Of a DNA stretch of 64,000 nucleotides, positions 10,250 through 21,493 are shown piece by piece. Positions within the stretch are counted from its first letter, which is position 1; every line of letters begins with the position of its first letter. Made by a program: the position numbers and the translations under genes. The DNA is from Rhizopus arrhizus (Eukaryota; Mucoromycota; Mucoromycetes; Mucorales; Rhizopodaceae). The stretch is taken from contig JAKZZE010000029.1 in NCBI GenBank assembly GCA_024220505.1, positions 124,001 to 188,000 of the forward strand, given 5' to 3'. Below the pieces are notes generated by a model that was not told the origin of the DNA, searched no databases, and saw nothing but the letters and a program-made list of their open reading frames with translations.

Positions 10250-11904
10250 CAGTGACTCCCAAAACTGTCCCAATGTTTTGTAATTCTGTCTTTCACTGTT
10301 ATTGGTGCTATTGCTGTTTGCATAAAACATGACTTGTTGTACCTCATTTGAAAGCTACGGTAGCATAGATTTACGTGGTACAAGTTACATTTCAATTGAT
10401 GTAGCACTGGCGGAGATAAAACATATACAAAACGAGCGGTGCATTGGGACGGTTTTGGGAGCATATTGAAAAAATCGGAATATCTACAAAATATCCACCT
10501 ACAACTTGCATACAATCACCAAACCGCATATATTAGCGTCGCAAACGTATTTGGTGTCCAAATTATCATTTGCTAAAGTTTTAAGCTCCTACTCTGCTAT
10601 AACTCGCTCATTAAATCTCAATATGAAACAAGTTCCCCAAGATATGGTATTTCAAGCTATTTCTCTCCTTAAACAAGGTAAGTCGGTTCGGGAGGTGGAA
10701 GAATTGACTGGTTTAAGCAAGAGTACGGTTGGGAGACTCCGAAAAACCCATTGCACTGGTGTTATAAAGTCAAAGGGGGGTCGACGCAAGGTGTTATCTG
10801 CAGCTGATGAACGTTACTGTGTACGCCAAGTCACCAAAAATCGTGTTCCAAGTGCTGTGAAGGTTACAGAATGTCTTGAGAACGATATTGGAAAGAAAGT
10901 AGGTGTCGAAACAGTTCGTAGAGCCCTTCGGAAGGCAGGCTTAGGTGCGATTGAGAAGCCAAAGAAGCCATTACTCAGCGCGAAGAATATCCGAAACAGA
11001 CTTTCTTGGTGTACTGCTCACAAGGACTGGACAATAGATGACTGGAAACGTGTTATTTGGTCAGACGAAACAAAAATTAATAGATTTAACTCGGATGGAC
11101 GCACCTGGGCATGGATTCGATCAGGAGAAAGCCTGAAATCCCATCACGTGAAGATGACTGTTAAACACGGTGGAGGCAGTATTATGTTGTGGAGTGCTAT
11201 TACCTATGCTGGAGTCGGTTGGATGTGCAAAATCAATGGTAATATGGACAAAGAATTGTATAAAGAGATTTTGGAGGATGAACTGGAGCGTACAATTGAG
11301 TATGGTGTCAATAAGTTAGGCTTCGAACGTCACCAGGTGATTTTCCAGTATGACAACGACCCTAAGCATACATCAAAAGTAGTAAAGGAGTACCCTCAAA
11401 AACAATCTTATACTGTTTTACAATGGCCTGCACAATCTCCAGACTTAAACCCTATCGAAAATATGTGGTCATTGTTGAAAAGGAGACTTAATGACTATGA
11501 AACTGCACCAAAAGGCATGAACGAGCTTTATGAACGTGTGACTAAGGTTTGGTACGACCTTATGAAGCCGGAAGAGTGTCAAAAAGTTATAGAAAGTATG
11601 CCACAACGTATACATAAGTGTATTCAGAACAAAGGACGTTGGACAGACTATTAACAATAAATAAATAAAGAGATTCCGATTTTTTCAATATGCTCCCAAA
11701 ACCGTCCCAATGCACCGCTCGTTTTGTATATGTTTTATCTCCGCCAGTGCTACATCAATTGAAATGTAACTTGTACCACGTAAATCTATGCTACCGTAGC
11801 TTTCAAATGAGGTACAACAAGTCATGTTTTATGCAAACAGCAATAGCACCAATAACAGTGAAAGACAGAATTACAAAACATTGGGACAGTTTTGGGAGTC
11901 ACTG
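10250..11904 (+). mobile_element. Tc1/mariner element E, complete, 1,655 bp
   Basis: Starts CAGTGACTCCCAAAAC and ends GGGAGTCACTG, with TA at 10248-10249 and 11905-11906. The TIRs are about 220 bp, with outer site aaaactgtcccaatg and inverted inner site cattgggacggtttt. The sequence between the sites differs from element C, although length and sites agree. Carries the only uninterrupted transposase among the Tc1 copies here. Confidence 0.95.
10623..11654 (+). CDS. Tc1/mariner transposase, DD34E, open (element E)
   Basis: 343 residues, catalysing cut-and-paste transposition at TA sites. The start MKQVPQDMVF at 10623 is chosen because it matches the 343-codon length of elements C and H; an upstream ATG (10506) lies in the terminal repeat. 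Two HTH regions (about residues 1-50 and 55-115) are joined by a GGRRK linker. The triad is D148 (WSDETKINRFNSDG), D244 (FQYDNDPKHTS) and E279 (PDLNPIENMW), with 34 residues between the last two. The C-terminus ends KGRWTDY. No stop or frameshift is visible, so the copy could be active, although its TIRs have begun to differ slightly. Confidence 0.93.
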   Translation: MKQVPQDMVFQAISLLKQGKSVREVEELTGLSKSTVGRLRKTHCTGVIKSKGGRRKVLSAADERYCVRQVTKNRVPSAVKVTECLENDIGKKVGVETVRRALRKAGLGAIEKPKKPLLSAKNIRNRLSWCTAHKDWTIDDWKRVIWSDETKINRFNSDGRTWAWIRSGESLKSHHVKMTVKHGGGSIMLWSAITYAGVGWMCKINGNMDKELYKEILEDELERTIEYGVNKLGFERHQVIFQYDNDPKHTSKVVKEYPQKQSYTVLQWPAQSPDLNPIENMWSLLKRRLNDYETAPKGMNELYERVTKVWYDLMKPEECQKVIESMPQRIHKCIQNKGRWTDY

Positions 11905-11906
11905 TA

Positions 11907-12480
11907 TGTTGACATAACTTGGAATCATTTATAACATTATTCCCAACACAGATCAATAAAATACTTTGGTTACATTTTTACATTAAGCTTTATTCATATT
12001 AACTTCACATAGTCAAATAAGATGACATGGTTGTAATATAGTTTATTGTTAATATGAGCATGTTGAATAAGGAATGACGATTACTTACCGGATCATCATT
12101 AGTCATGAAAACATTTATCCTGACTGAGATATTATTGTTAACAATGATATCCAATCACGGAACTAAAAGTCTTTATATTCATCCGTACCGTCTCCTTAAA
12201 TAGTTATATATCCAGAGTTATCTGAAACCATCCCAATAGCATAATTGACAATACAAGCTAGGAACAGGCTAAACTAATAATTAGAAATAGTAATCATCTA
12301 TTCTGTCAAGTTGATTATAAATCTGTCCTAATTCTTTATCCGTATCATGTCTATAAATACTCTCACTTTTTACATGTAGAATCGATATCATAGTTATTTT
12401 AACTTAATAAAGAGATACCAAGCTCTAACAGTATTTCTTTATCTTTGATTGCTATATTATATTTACCTAAAACTCCCCTT
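11907..12480 (+). repeat. Putative solo LTR next to element E
   Basis: Begins TGTTGACATAAC immediately after the TA duplicated by element E. It contains tctataaatactc (about 12350) and aataaagagatacc (about 12407), the same promoter and poly(A) order as the LTR at 810-1373, with a similar sequence after the signal. The 3' end and a target duplication could not be located. It may be a diverged member of the gypsy LTR family. Confidence 0.45.
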
Positions 12481-12598
12481 TCCTAAACACTTACCTCTTT
12501 TCTCACTGAATTAGTCTAAACCACTATTGACAGCTCTTCTTACCCATTCAAATCTCAACCAATCCAACAACAAAAAAATAAATAAATAAATATATATA

Positions 12599-14229
12599 CA
12601 GTAGCGGACAAAACTGGTGCACAAAACTTTTTTCAGCTTTTAACTACCATTACCTGCTCATGGTAATTGCAATAGTCATGAAACTGTACTAGAAGGAGGA
12701 TATACTAGTCATTGTAATTTATGTATGTTCTAAGCATGACATTGTTAAAACTGAGCGATAAGCGTGCTTTAAATTTATAAAATTTTATATTTTCTAAAAA
12801 CCGCAAAAGTGGCTAAGACCTTAGACTTTATATAATCATCTCATCTCTTGATATCATCGGATGTTCTTCTTTGCATATGCTAATAATATGCGTGTATATC
12901 ATTTTCAATAAAAGAACCCGGCTCTTTAACTACTCTTTTCCAAAGATCATCGACCCTTTTTGATCTAGTGTCGTATCATCATACCTTTGCCATCAATTGC
13001 CACCTGGCATGCTTAAGCGGACTTAGGCCGGGATTAGTGGCGGCTAAACTTGTAGCACAGAAGCGCTGTTATCAAATATTGAGTTTGTGACATGCGTCGA
13101 CTTGTGCCTTGTGTCATTGTCATACTGAAACGAGAGATTACGACGTTTTAGACCACTATACGCTAGGCTTTTGTGGTATGAAGTAAGCGAAATATATGTG
13201 CATATTTATGAGTTCATTATACCATCGTATACCTGACACACATATTCTGGTCCTCAATATCTAATACAGCCTTAAAACATAACAGAGCAGCCAGCATGCT
13301 TCATTGTTTGATCACCGTGAAAAAATCGCTAAGGTTGCTCGACTTGCTTTCAATATTAGTGTATACTGTCTGCATCCATAATGTTCATATTTGTTTCATT
13401 GCTAAAGATAGCAGACTTCCAGCCCTCTATAGTATACAATGGCTTGTCGTGATACCACATTCATCGCTTTTTCCGACTTATACAGCTGATGAAATTCTTC
13501 GTTTCCTTACTTCCAGACTCAAAATCTAGCTTCCTACTGTGCCTTTAGACTGACAGTCTGCTAACACTGTATCTTAAGGTCCTCAAAATGTGCTGAGCAT
13601 CAGGAACTGTGTGTAGCGGACCTTGTCCAAGCTCTAGGTTGATGACTGAGCTAATAACTTTTCAGGCTAATAGCGGAATACCTTCATGATCACAAGACAT
13701 TAAGTTTCTTTCTTCCCTCTTTCTCCTGTTGATTGTCCATTTAGAGATTCTTGTTACTCTAGGAATATCTGTTGTCGTACGAACTAAGTGTATTCGAGAT
13801 CTCAGAGTTTCGTTTTTACAGTTACTTATTTTCTTAAACATATAAGGCTAGTACTTTGTTATAGTGAATAGGGTAAAAACAAAAGGGGGGGGGCTCAATG
13901 GGAAATACAAAATAAGTACAGTTTTATATATTTTTTATGAGCTACTAGAATTTACTAATCTGCTGTGAAATCTGAAAGCAAACGGGAGAGATTTGGGGAA
14001 AATTGAAAGAAGGCTAGACAAGCACTACATTTTTGGCGAAAATTGAAATATGCAAAAAATCACGAAAAATGACCTTATGCCTGAGGGATGTCCGGCACAG
14101 TTCCGGTTTACATAACGTAATGTATATTTTAGACTGTCTTTCAGATGGTATATACCACAAAAGTCGCAGACATATGGCGGAGATACAATGTTGATTTTAA
14201 TTTTTGTGCACCAGTTTTGTCCGCTACTG
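12599..14229 (-). mobile_element. Tc1/mariner element F, decayed, 1,631 bp
   Basis: TIRs CAGTAGCGGACAAAACTGGT at the left and its complement at the right, in TA-rich flanks. No long reading frame survives. On the minus strand, 13440-13360 still reads like the catalytic region around the first Asp (EGWKSAIFSNETNMNIMDAD), with Asp changed to Asn. The length fits the other full-length elements. An old inactive copy. Confidence 0.8.
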
Positions 14230-14547
14230 TATATATTTATATATTATTGCATATACTTTTAACATTGAAAAACCCAAAAACAATTATCGCGACTTGATTA
14301 TATCGTCACATCAATGAACTTGAGCTTTACCTCCTTAAAAGAATACTAAAGTTGACGAAGCGAAGACTGGAAATGTGATACATACCCGCCATTGGTATCG
14401 TAAATACTTCTAGTTGTATCATGTTCAAACATTTGTAGTTTGTATTCCTTGCACCTTCCCAAAAAAAAAAAAAAACTGAAGCATAGTTAGCTGCTTAGCA
14501 TAGAAAGATATGAGGAAGAAAGGGAAAACTTTTATTACTACTATATA
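14230..14547. other. Spacer between Tc1 relics F and G1
   Basis: No gene seen. It holds a TA-rich start, a 15-base A run near 14462, and a 38-bp sequence at 14347-14384 that recurs perfectly inverted at 19570-19607 (see findings). Confidence 0.6.
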
Positions 14548-16183
14548 CAGTAGGTGAAAAAATATGAGCAACCTTTTGGCAAAATCGACTTTTTTCGCTT
14601 TATCAAAAGGTGCATGCCAACTACCGGCTCGGGACTCCTATGGCATATTTTCGGGGCCATGTGTCTTGAAACAGTAAATGTTTCATGTAGTAATACTGGA
14701 AATTGAGAGAGAGATAAGAATGTGAATTTAAAAATTTGACTTCCGGCCAGCTTAAATTATGTACCGTATTCATATGTTTACACTTAAATCAACAAAGATC
14801 ATATCGGAAGACTATATAGCGTTCTTGTATGGAACTGTGAGTGTTCCTCATTGTATCCATATAAAAGCAAGTGCAACTTCAGGAGCCCTTGGTTTCGTTT
14901 TTTTTGCTCAATTTCTCTCACTACTTCTCATCATCATGCCTAAATCTATACCAATGGAAAAGCAATCCAGAAATAAAAGATATATCACCGAATAGCATGA
15001 AGCTAGAGGATATCGCAGATAAATATTAGGTTCATTCTAGCACAGTTTAAAGATATTCTAGGAAGCTTTTTCCATGAAATTCACACCTGTCTGCTGGAAT
15101 ACATGCTATTGTCTCTTCTGCCATGAAACACTATGTCGAGCTATGTATTATTACTAGTCATCGAACAATAGCGAAAGAGCTATTTAGGGAGTTGGGTAAG
15201 TTTGGTTACTTGTTGATGTACCGTTCAGGAGTAAACGCGCTGAGGTCCATAAACTGCCACCGAGAGCTAAAAAAAAGAAGGCATTTTTAAAAAAGGATTA
15301 TTGAAAAAAGCAGATGACCTGAGCAAAAAGGCATCGCAACTGGTCAAGTCAATAGTGACGACCAGTAGCGTTCTCAGCTGAAGCAAAGACTAGCATCTAG
15401 TGATCAGATGGGGTAAAGCAGTATAGAGTAGTATAAAATGACATTCTGCTCCCTCATCACATCGACATTACAGTAAAGCATAGCAGCGGTAGGACCATCA
15501 TGTGTGACTGCATACTTGCTCAGGGACCAGCTTAGACATGTCAGCTCTATGATGGTAACATAAACTCAACGACTTATTATCATATACTTAGCATTATTTA
15601 CATGAATACGTTAGAGTACCATTATTTGAAGACATCTGATGTATACCTTCAGAATGATAGCGGCATAAAGTATAAATTAAAAATCATAGCTGTATAGATA
15701 CGCGGTATCAGTGTAAGGTATATAAATTATTGGTGGGCTCAAAGTCTGGATTTAAATCATATAAAGCATGTTTAGCATCAGCTCAAACTTAATCTGACAC
15801 CACATGAAGTCGGAGAAAGAGGTGTCAGAAAGCTTTAGCAATTTGTGGATGTAGAGCGAAACAAACTCAATGCAAATGCTTGCAAGAGGTACATCAATAG
15901 TATGCTAGCCAAAGTAGAAGCACTATTTAAAGCAAAGGGAAGATATAGAAAATATTAAATAAACATAGCGAATTTTGAAAAATCATCATTGGTTTTTTTA
16001 TGACTGTCTTTCCCTTTTTAAAAACTTGTACTTCAAGTACAGTCAATCTCTTTAGTATATCATATGTATCTTTGTTGCCCTAATTAGTTTGTGTGATATC
16101 AAAGCTCTGGCGAATATACACACAAAAATAAAAAGATATGAAGACAAATCGAACAGAGGTTGCTCATATTTTTTCACCTACTG
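14548..16183 (+). mobile_element. Tc1/mariner relic G1, 1,636 bp
   Basis: TIRs CAGTAGGTGAAAAAATATGA and complement, TA on both sides. The start of a transposase (MPKSIPMEKQSRNKR) is seen at 14937, followed by stops and shifts. Traces of the C-terminus (around 15880-15957, KGRYRKY-like before a stop) remain. Closely similar to G2 over its whole length, with shared lesions, so the family was already defective when it was copied. Confidence 0.88.
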
Positions 16184-16203
16184 TATATATATATATATAT
16201 ATA

Positions 16204-17872
16204 CAGTGGCTCACAAAATTGTACAAGTGTTTTGCATTTTTTGCTTCAGTAGGATTTATCGACACTAAAACGATAAATAAGCTACAGCATGTTATACATC
16301 ATTCGAACGTATAGCTTCTTGGCGTTTTGCTAATATTATTTAGTCGGCGATAAAATTAGTTTTGATGGAGTTATGACCGTTTACAAATGCCGACTACACT
16401 TGTACAATTTTGGGACCGTTTCAAATATTTCAATATCAGCTTATAATCTTGCTCGCCACAGCGCGTAAGCCACCAGAAAAGATTTTTTTTTATTCTTCAA
16501 TGCTCAAAGTATGTTTTTCTTTCCTTTTTTGCCATTTTACTTACATCTACAGGAGCTAACTGCTATATAAAAGTGTACCAACGTCCAATATGCAACCTAT
16601 CAGTGAAGATCTCCGTAATCGTATCATCAGCTGCTTAAAAAGCGGATACTCTATATCAAAAACAGTAAAAATAACTGGAGCAAGCCGTGGAACTGTTCAT
16701 AATGTTCGAAAAACAATAAAAAACGAAGTAAAGAGCATTAAAGCGGGTCGTCCCAAGTTACTCAGCAGCAGGGATGATCAGTATTTAGTCCGATTGGTAA
16801 CTGTTAAAGGTCAAGATAATGCAGTAGAAGCCAGAAACACACTTGAGAATGACTTGCAAAAGATTGTATCAGCTGAAACAGTTCGAAGATCGTTGCGTAG
16901 GTCTGGTTTAACCTCTTTTGTGAAGCCTCAAAAACCATTGCTTAGTGAAGTAAACAGACGAAAGCGATTGGACTGGGCTCTTAATCACGTTGACTGGACC
17001 ATAGAAGACTGGAAACGCGTGATTTGGTCTGATGAGACTAAAGTTAATCGTTTTGGATCGGATGGTAAGCTTTATGCTTGGAAACAACCAAATGAGAAGC
17101 TTAAAAGAAGGCATGTAAAGCAAACCGTAAAACATGGTGGAGGCTCACTTATGGTTTGGAGCTGTATTAGCTGGTACGGGGATGGGTATATTGTCGACGT
17201 AGGCAAGAATATGGACAAGGGTGTCTATTTATCTGTATTGCAAGATGATTTGGTGAGGTCTATGACCGACTATTGTAAAGAAAATGGCCTGAGAATGACT
17301 GATTTTGAATTTATGCAAGATAACGATCCGAAGCATAAGTCCAAAATCGTATCTGAATGGCTGTCTAAACAGGATTTTACAACAATGGAGTGGCCTCCAC
17401 AGTCTCCAGACTTAAATCCAATTGAAAATATGTGGAATACCTTAAAAAAACGCTTGTTTAAGCAGTACGATTTTCCTCCTATCTCTATGGATGAACTATG
17501 GACTCGTACGTTCGAGACTTGGTACGAAATTACCGAAAAAGAATGACAAATTTATATTGAAACTATGCCTCAACGATGTATTGACATTATAGAAAATAAG
17601 GGTCTTTGGATCAACTATTAGCGCACACTTTTAAATAAAAACCTTATTGTAAAACATCGGTCCCAAAATTGTACAAGTGTAGTCGGCATTTGTAAACGGT
17701 CATAACTCCATCAAAACTAATTTTATCGCCGACTAAATAATATTAGCAAAACGCCAAGAAGCTATACGTTCGAATGATGTATAACATGCTGTAGCTTATT
17801 TATCGTTTTAGTGTCGATAAATCCTACTGAAGCAAAAAATGCAAAACACTTGTACAATTTTGTGAGCCACTG
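16204..17872 (+). mobile_element. Tc1/mariner element H, complete, 1,669 bp, near-identical TIRs
   Basis: Starts CAGTGGCTCACAAAATTG and ends with the complement, inside a (TA)n run on both sides. The two TIRs read identically over about 220 bp, which suggests a recent insertion. The outer site (cacaaaattgtacaagtg) is repeated inverted at the inner edge (cacttgtacaattttggg). Relics G1 and G2 abut the TA runs left and right. Confidence 0.95.
16590..17621 (+). pseudogene. Tc1 transposase of element H, one premature stop
   Basis: Starts MQPISEDLRN, has both HTH regions (GRPKLL linker), and a complete DD34E triad: WSDETKVNRFGSDG, MQDNDPKHKS and PDLNPIENMW. A TGA at 17544-17546 stops it after 318 residues. 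The same frame continues through QIYIETMPQRC to the usual C-terminal end INY at 17621, for a 343-codon gene. The family has Cys at the TGA position (ECQ), so a single base change explains it. The catalytic core is unaffected, so partial function cannot be excluded. A TATA-like box (tatataaaag) lies about 20 bp upstream. Confidence 0.9.
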
Positions 17873-17892
17873 TATATATATATATATATATA

Positions 17893-19529
17893 CAGTAGGT
17901 GAAAAAATACGAGCAACCTTTTGACAAAATTGACTTTTTTCGCTATATCAAAAGGAGCATGCCAACTACCGGCTTGAGACTCCTATGGTGTATTTTAGGG
18001 GTCATGTGTCTTGAAATAGTAAAGGTCTCATGTAGCAATGCTGGAAATTGAGAGAGAGATAAGAACGCGAATTTAAAAATTTGACTTCCGACCAGCTTAA
18101 ATTATGTACGGTAATCATACGTTTACATTTAAGTCAACAAAGAACATATCGGAAGACTATATAGCGTACTTGTATGGAGCTGTGAGTCTTCCTTATTGTA
18201 TTCATATAAAAGCAAGTGCGGCTTCAAGAGCCCTTGGTTTCTTTTTTTTTACTCAACTTCTCTCACTACTTCTCATCATCATGCCTAAATCTATACCAAT
18301 GGAAAAGTAATCCAGAAATAAAAGATATATCACTAAATAGTATGAAGCTAGAGGATATCGCAGATAAATATTACGTTTATTCTCGCACAGTTAAAAGGTA
18401 TACTAGGAAGCTTTTTCCATGAAATTCACACCTGTCGGCTGGAAGACATACTATTGTCTCTTATGCCATGAAGCACTATATCAAGCTGTGTATTATTACT
18501 GGTCATCGAACAGTAGCGAAAGAGCTATTCAGGGAGTTAGGTAAGTTTGGTTACTTGTTCATGTACCATTCAGGAGTAAATGCGCTGAGATCCATAAAGT
18601 GCCACCGAGAGCTAAAAAAAAGAAGGCATTTTTAAAAATGGATCATTGAAAAAAGCAGATGACCTGAGCAAAAAGGCATCGCAACTGGTCAAGTCAATAG
18701 TGACGACGAGTGGCGTCCTCAGCTGAAGCAAAGATTAGCATCTAATGATCGGATGGAGTAAAGTACTATAGGGAAGTATAAAATGACATTTTGCTCCCTC
18801 ATGACATCGACATTACAGTAAAGCACAGCAGCCGTAGGACCAACATATGCGGTCACATAACTACTCCGGGACCAGCTTAGACATGTCAGCTTTATGGTGG
18901 TAACATAAACTCAACGGCTTGTCTGCATATACTTAGCATTATTTACATGTATACGTTAGAGTACTATTATTTGAAGACGTCCGATGTATACCTTCAGAGT
19001 GATAGCGGCGTAAAGTATAAATTAAAATTCATAACTCCATAGGTACGCGGTATCAGTGTAAGGTATATAAATTATTGGTATGCTCAAAGTCTGGATTTAA
19101 ATCATACAAAGCATGTTTGGCATCAGCTCAAACTTAATCTGACACCACATGAAGTCGGAGAAAGAGGTGTCAGAAAGCTTTAGCCATTTGTGGATGTAGA
19201 GCGAAATAAACTCAATGCAAATGCTTGCAAGAGGTATATCAATAGTATGCCAGCCAAAGTAGAAGCACTTCTTAAAGCAAAGGGAAGATATACAAAATAT
19301 TAAATAAACATAGCGAATTTTGAAAAATCATCATTGGCTTTTTTATGACTGTCTTTCCATTTTTAAAACGCTTGTACTTCAAGTACAGTCAATCTCTTTA
19401 GTGTATTATATGCACTTTTGCTATCTTAGTTAGCGTATGTGATAACAAAGCTCTGGCGAATGTACACACGAAAATAAAAAGATATGAAGACAAATCGCAC
19501 AGAGGTTGCTCGTATTTTTTCACCTACTG
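17893..19529 (+). mobile_element. Tc1/mariner relic G2, 1,637 bp
   Basis: Same TIRs and orientation as G1, and similar from end to end. The N-terminal MPKSIPMEK at 18281 is followed by a TAA. It shares several stops and shifts with G1. Starts directly after the TA run that follows element H and ends in another TA run. Confidence 0.88.
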
Positions 19530-19663
19530 TATATATATAAAAGAAAAATAAAGCGTGGCTCAGAGAGCATGTATCACATTTCCAGTCTTCGCTTCGTCAA
19601 CTTTAGTGTTGTAAGCAGGTGATATGGAAGTATTCTGAGTTACAATTATTACATATCACTTTA
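19530..19663. other. Spacer with the inverted partner of the 38-bp repeat
   Basis: No gene. Positions 19570-19607 are the reverse complement of 14347-14384. Confidence 0.6.
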
Positions 19664-19833
19664 CACTACCTCAAAAAATTGTTCATTTTGAATCGCCTTT
19701 TACACATTTTGTACTGAATCTGCTCCACGTAATCTCCAATCAGCATTCAGCATAAATCGTTATGAAGCACTGCTTCTCAGCTATCTATAACACCGTAAGC
19801 ATATCATGTGCTATGCATGATGGCTGAGAAATA

Positions 19834-21493
19834 CAGTGAGTTAAAAAACCGTTTCAGTGTTCTTCCTAAATATGGTTTTGCTACCATAACTACTGATATA
19901 CTAAATAAAATTCTACATTTCATACATCATATGAAAGCTCTAGTTCTGATGTATAGTACAATATAAAAATAGTATTGCTTTTTTAATATTTGCTCCCTAA
20001 AACTTATAAAATTACTACAGTCGGTGCACTGAAACGGTTTTTTAACTCCATTAAAAAAAACATAAATACCAATTACAATTATGCAGACTTCATTTTTCAT
20101 TTATGCAATACACATAAAATTAGGGGAAGAGTATAATACTTTGCATTTATTAAAAAAACAAGTATATAAACACGTTATTTTATTAATAGACGCGTAACAA
20201 ATTTCATCCTTTTTCATTTTACATTTTCAACCCAATCTTTATTAAAAATGACTCGCTCCATTTCCCAAGATACTCAAAATGATTTGAGAGTGCTCTTAGA
20301 GTCTGATTTGTCTTATGAAGAGATTGCTAATCGCTTGACTCTCTCTAAAGCTACTGTTCATCGGTATTGCAAAAAATGGAATATCCAAAGACCTGATAAC
20401 ACTGGCGGACGACCTCGGATTTTAACTGAAGCAATCAAGTCCCTCATGAAGAGAATGGTAATCTTAGGACGATTGAAGTCAGGTGTTGAGGTCTTCGATT
20501 ATTTTAAGGCCATTTATCCAAGGTTGACTTACAATACCACCCTAAACGCCTTAAAGAGCCTAGGATTCAAAGCCCGACCAAAAAGAAAGGTACCTCTTTT
20601 GTCAGCAAAACACAGGAAAGCACGCTTGGAATGGGCACTTGCTCACAGGTACTGGACTATTGATGACTGGAGAAAGGTTATCTTCTCTGACGAGTCGAAA
20701 ATCAACGTTTGGGGCTCTGATGGAGTTGAATTTTATTGGAGTCTTCCTGGAAGCCCATTACAGCCTCATCATGTAATCCCAACCGTAAAACATGGCGGTG
20801 GAAGCGTTATGGTGTGGGCTTGTATGACTTCCCATGGAGTTGGATATATCTGCGAGATATACGACGGCAGAATGACGGCATCCGATTACATCCATATCCT
20901 AAAAACTGAACTGGCAGATACCCTTGATTACTACCGATTAGGAGATGGTGATTTCATCTTTCAGCACGATAATGACCCGAAACACACTGCCAAGATAACG
21001 ACGACTTATCTTAAAGAAGAAGCAAAGTACCCAGTATTGCCTTGGCCTTCTTAATCGCCTGACCTGAACCCAATTGAGCACATGTGGAGACATTTAAAGT
21101 TGAAATTAGCTTTATATGAACAAAGAGCAAGAGGTGTCCATGAACTATGGGAAAGAATCAAAATTGAATGGGAAACATTTGATAAAGATATTTGCTGTAA
21201 ATATATTGATAGTATGCCGGCTAGAGTTCAAGCTGTAATAAAAGCTAAGGGTGGAAATACTATGTATTAGTATTTTTTTACCTAGTTAAAAAACCGTTTC
21301 AGTCATCCCTTTTTTTAAAATGGCCATTGCTTAAGATGTAATTTATAGATTAAGATGGGATGTACATTGCTTTGTTGCAAAAAAGCCATATAGTAACATA
21401 ATAAAAAAGAACACGTATACTCCAAATATTTCTTCCAAAAAAAGGATAAATGTGTGAGTTTCAATTTTACTGAAACGGTTTTTTAACTCACTG
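19834..21493 (+). mobile_element. Tc1/mariner element I, complete, 1,660 bp
   Basis: Starts CAGTGAGTTAAAAAACCG and ends with its complement, TA at 19832-19833 and 21494-21495. The outer site (gttaaaaaaccgtttcagtg) recurs inverted at about 20028-20050 and in the right end. It sits in the left terminal repeat of relic J. The two ends are less alike internally than those of C, D, E and H. Confidence 0.92.
20248..21270 (+). pseudogene. Tc1 transposase of element I, one premature stop
   Basis: MTRSISQDTQ opens a 340-codon frame with both HTH regions (NTGGRPRIL linker), FSDESKINVWGSDG, FQHDNDPKHTA and PDLNPIEHMW. A TAA at 21052-21054 replaces the Gln of the WPxQSPDLN motif (CAA to TAA), just before the catalytic Glu; the frame is otherwise open to 21270. 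Spacing between the second Asp and the Glu is 35 residues, one more than in C, D, E and H, so it represents another Tc1 lineage, related to B and G. The stop removes the Glu, so this copy should be inactive. Confidence 0.9.

Noticed and set aside
10506..10622. Upstream ATG for the element E transposase
   Set aside because: The extra 39 residues are encoded close to the terminal repeat and are absent from elements C and H, which fit a 343-residue protein.
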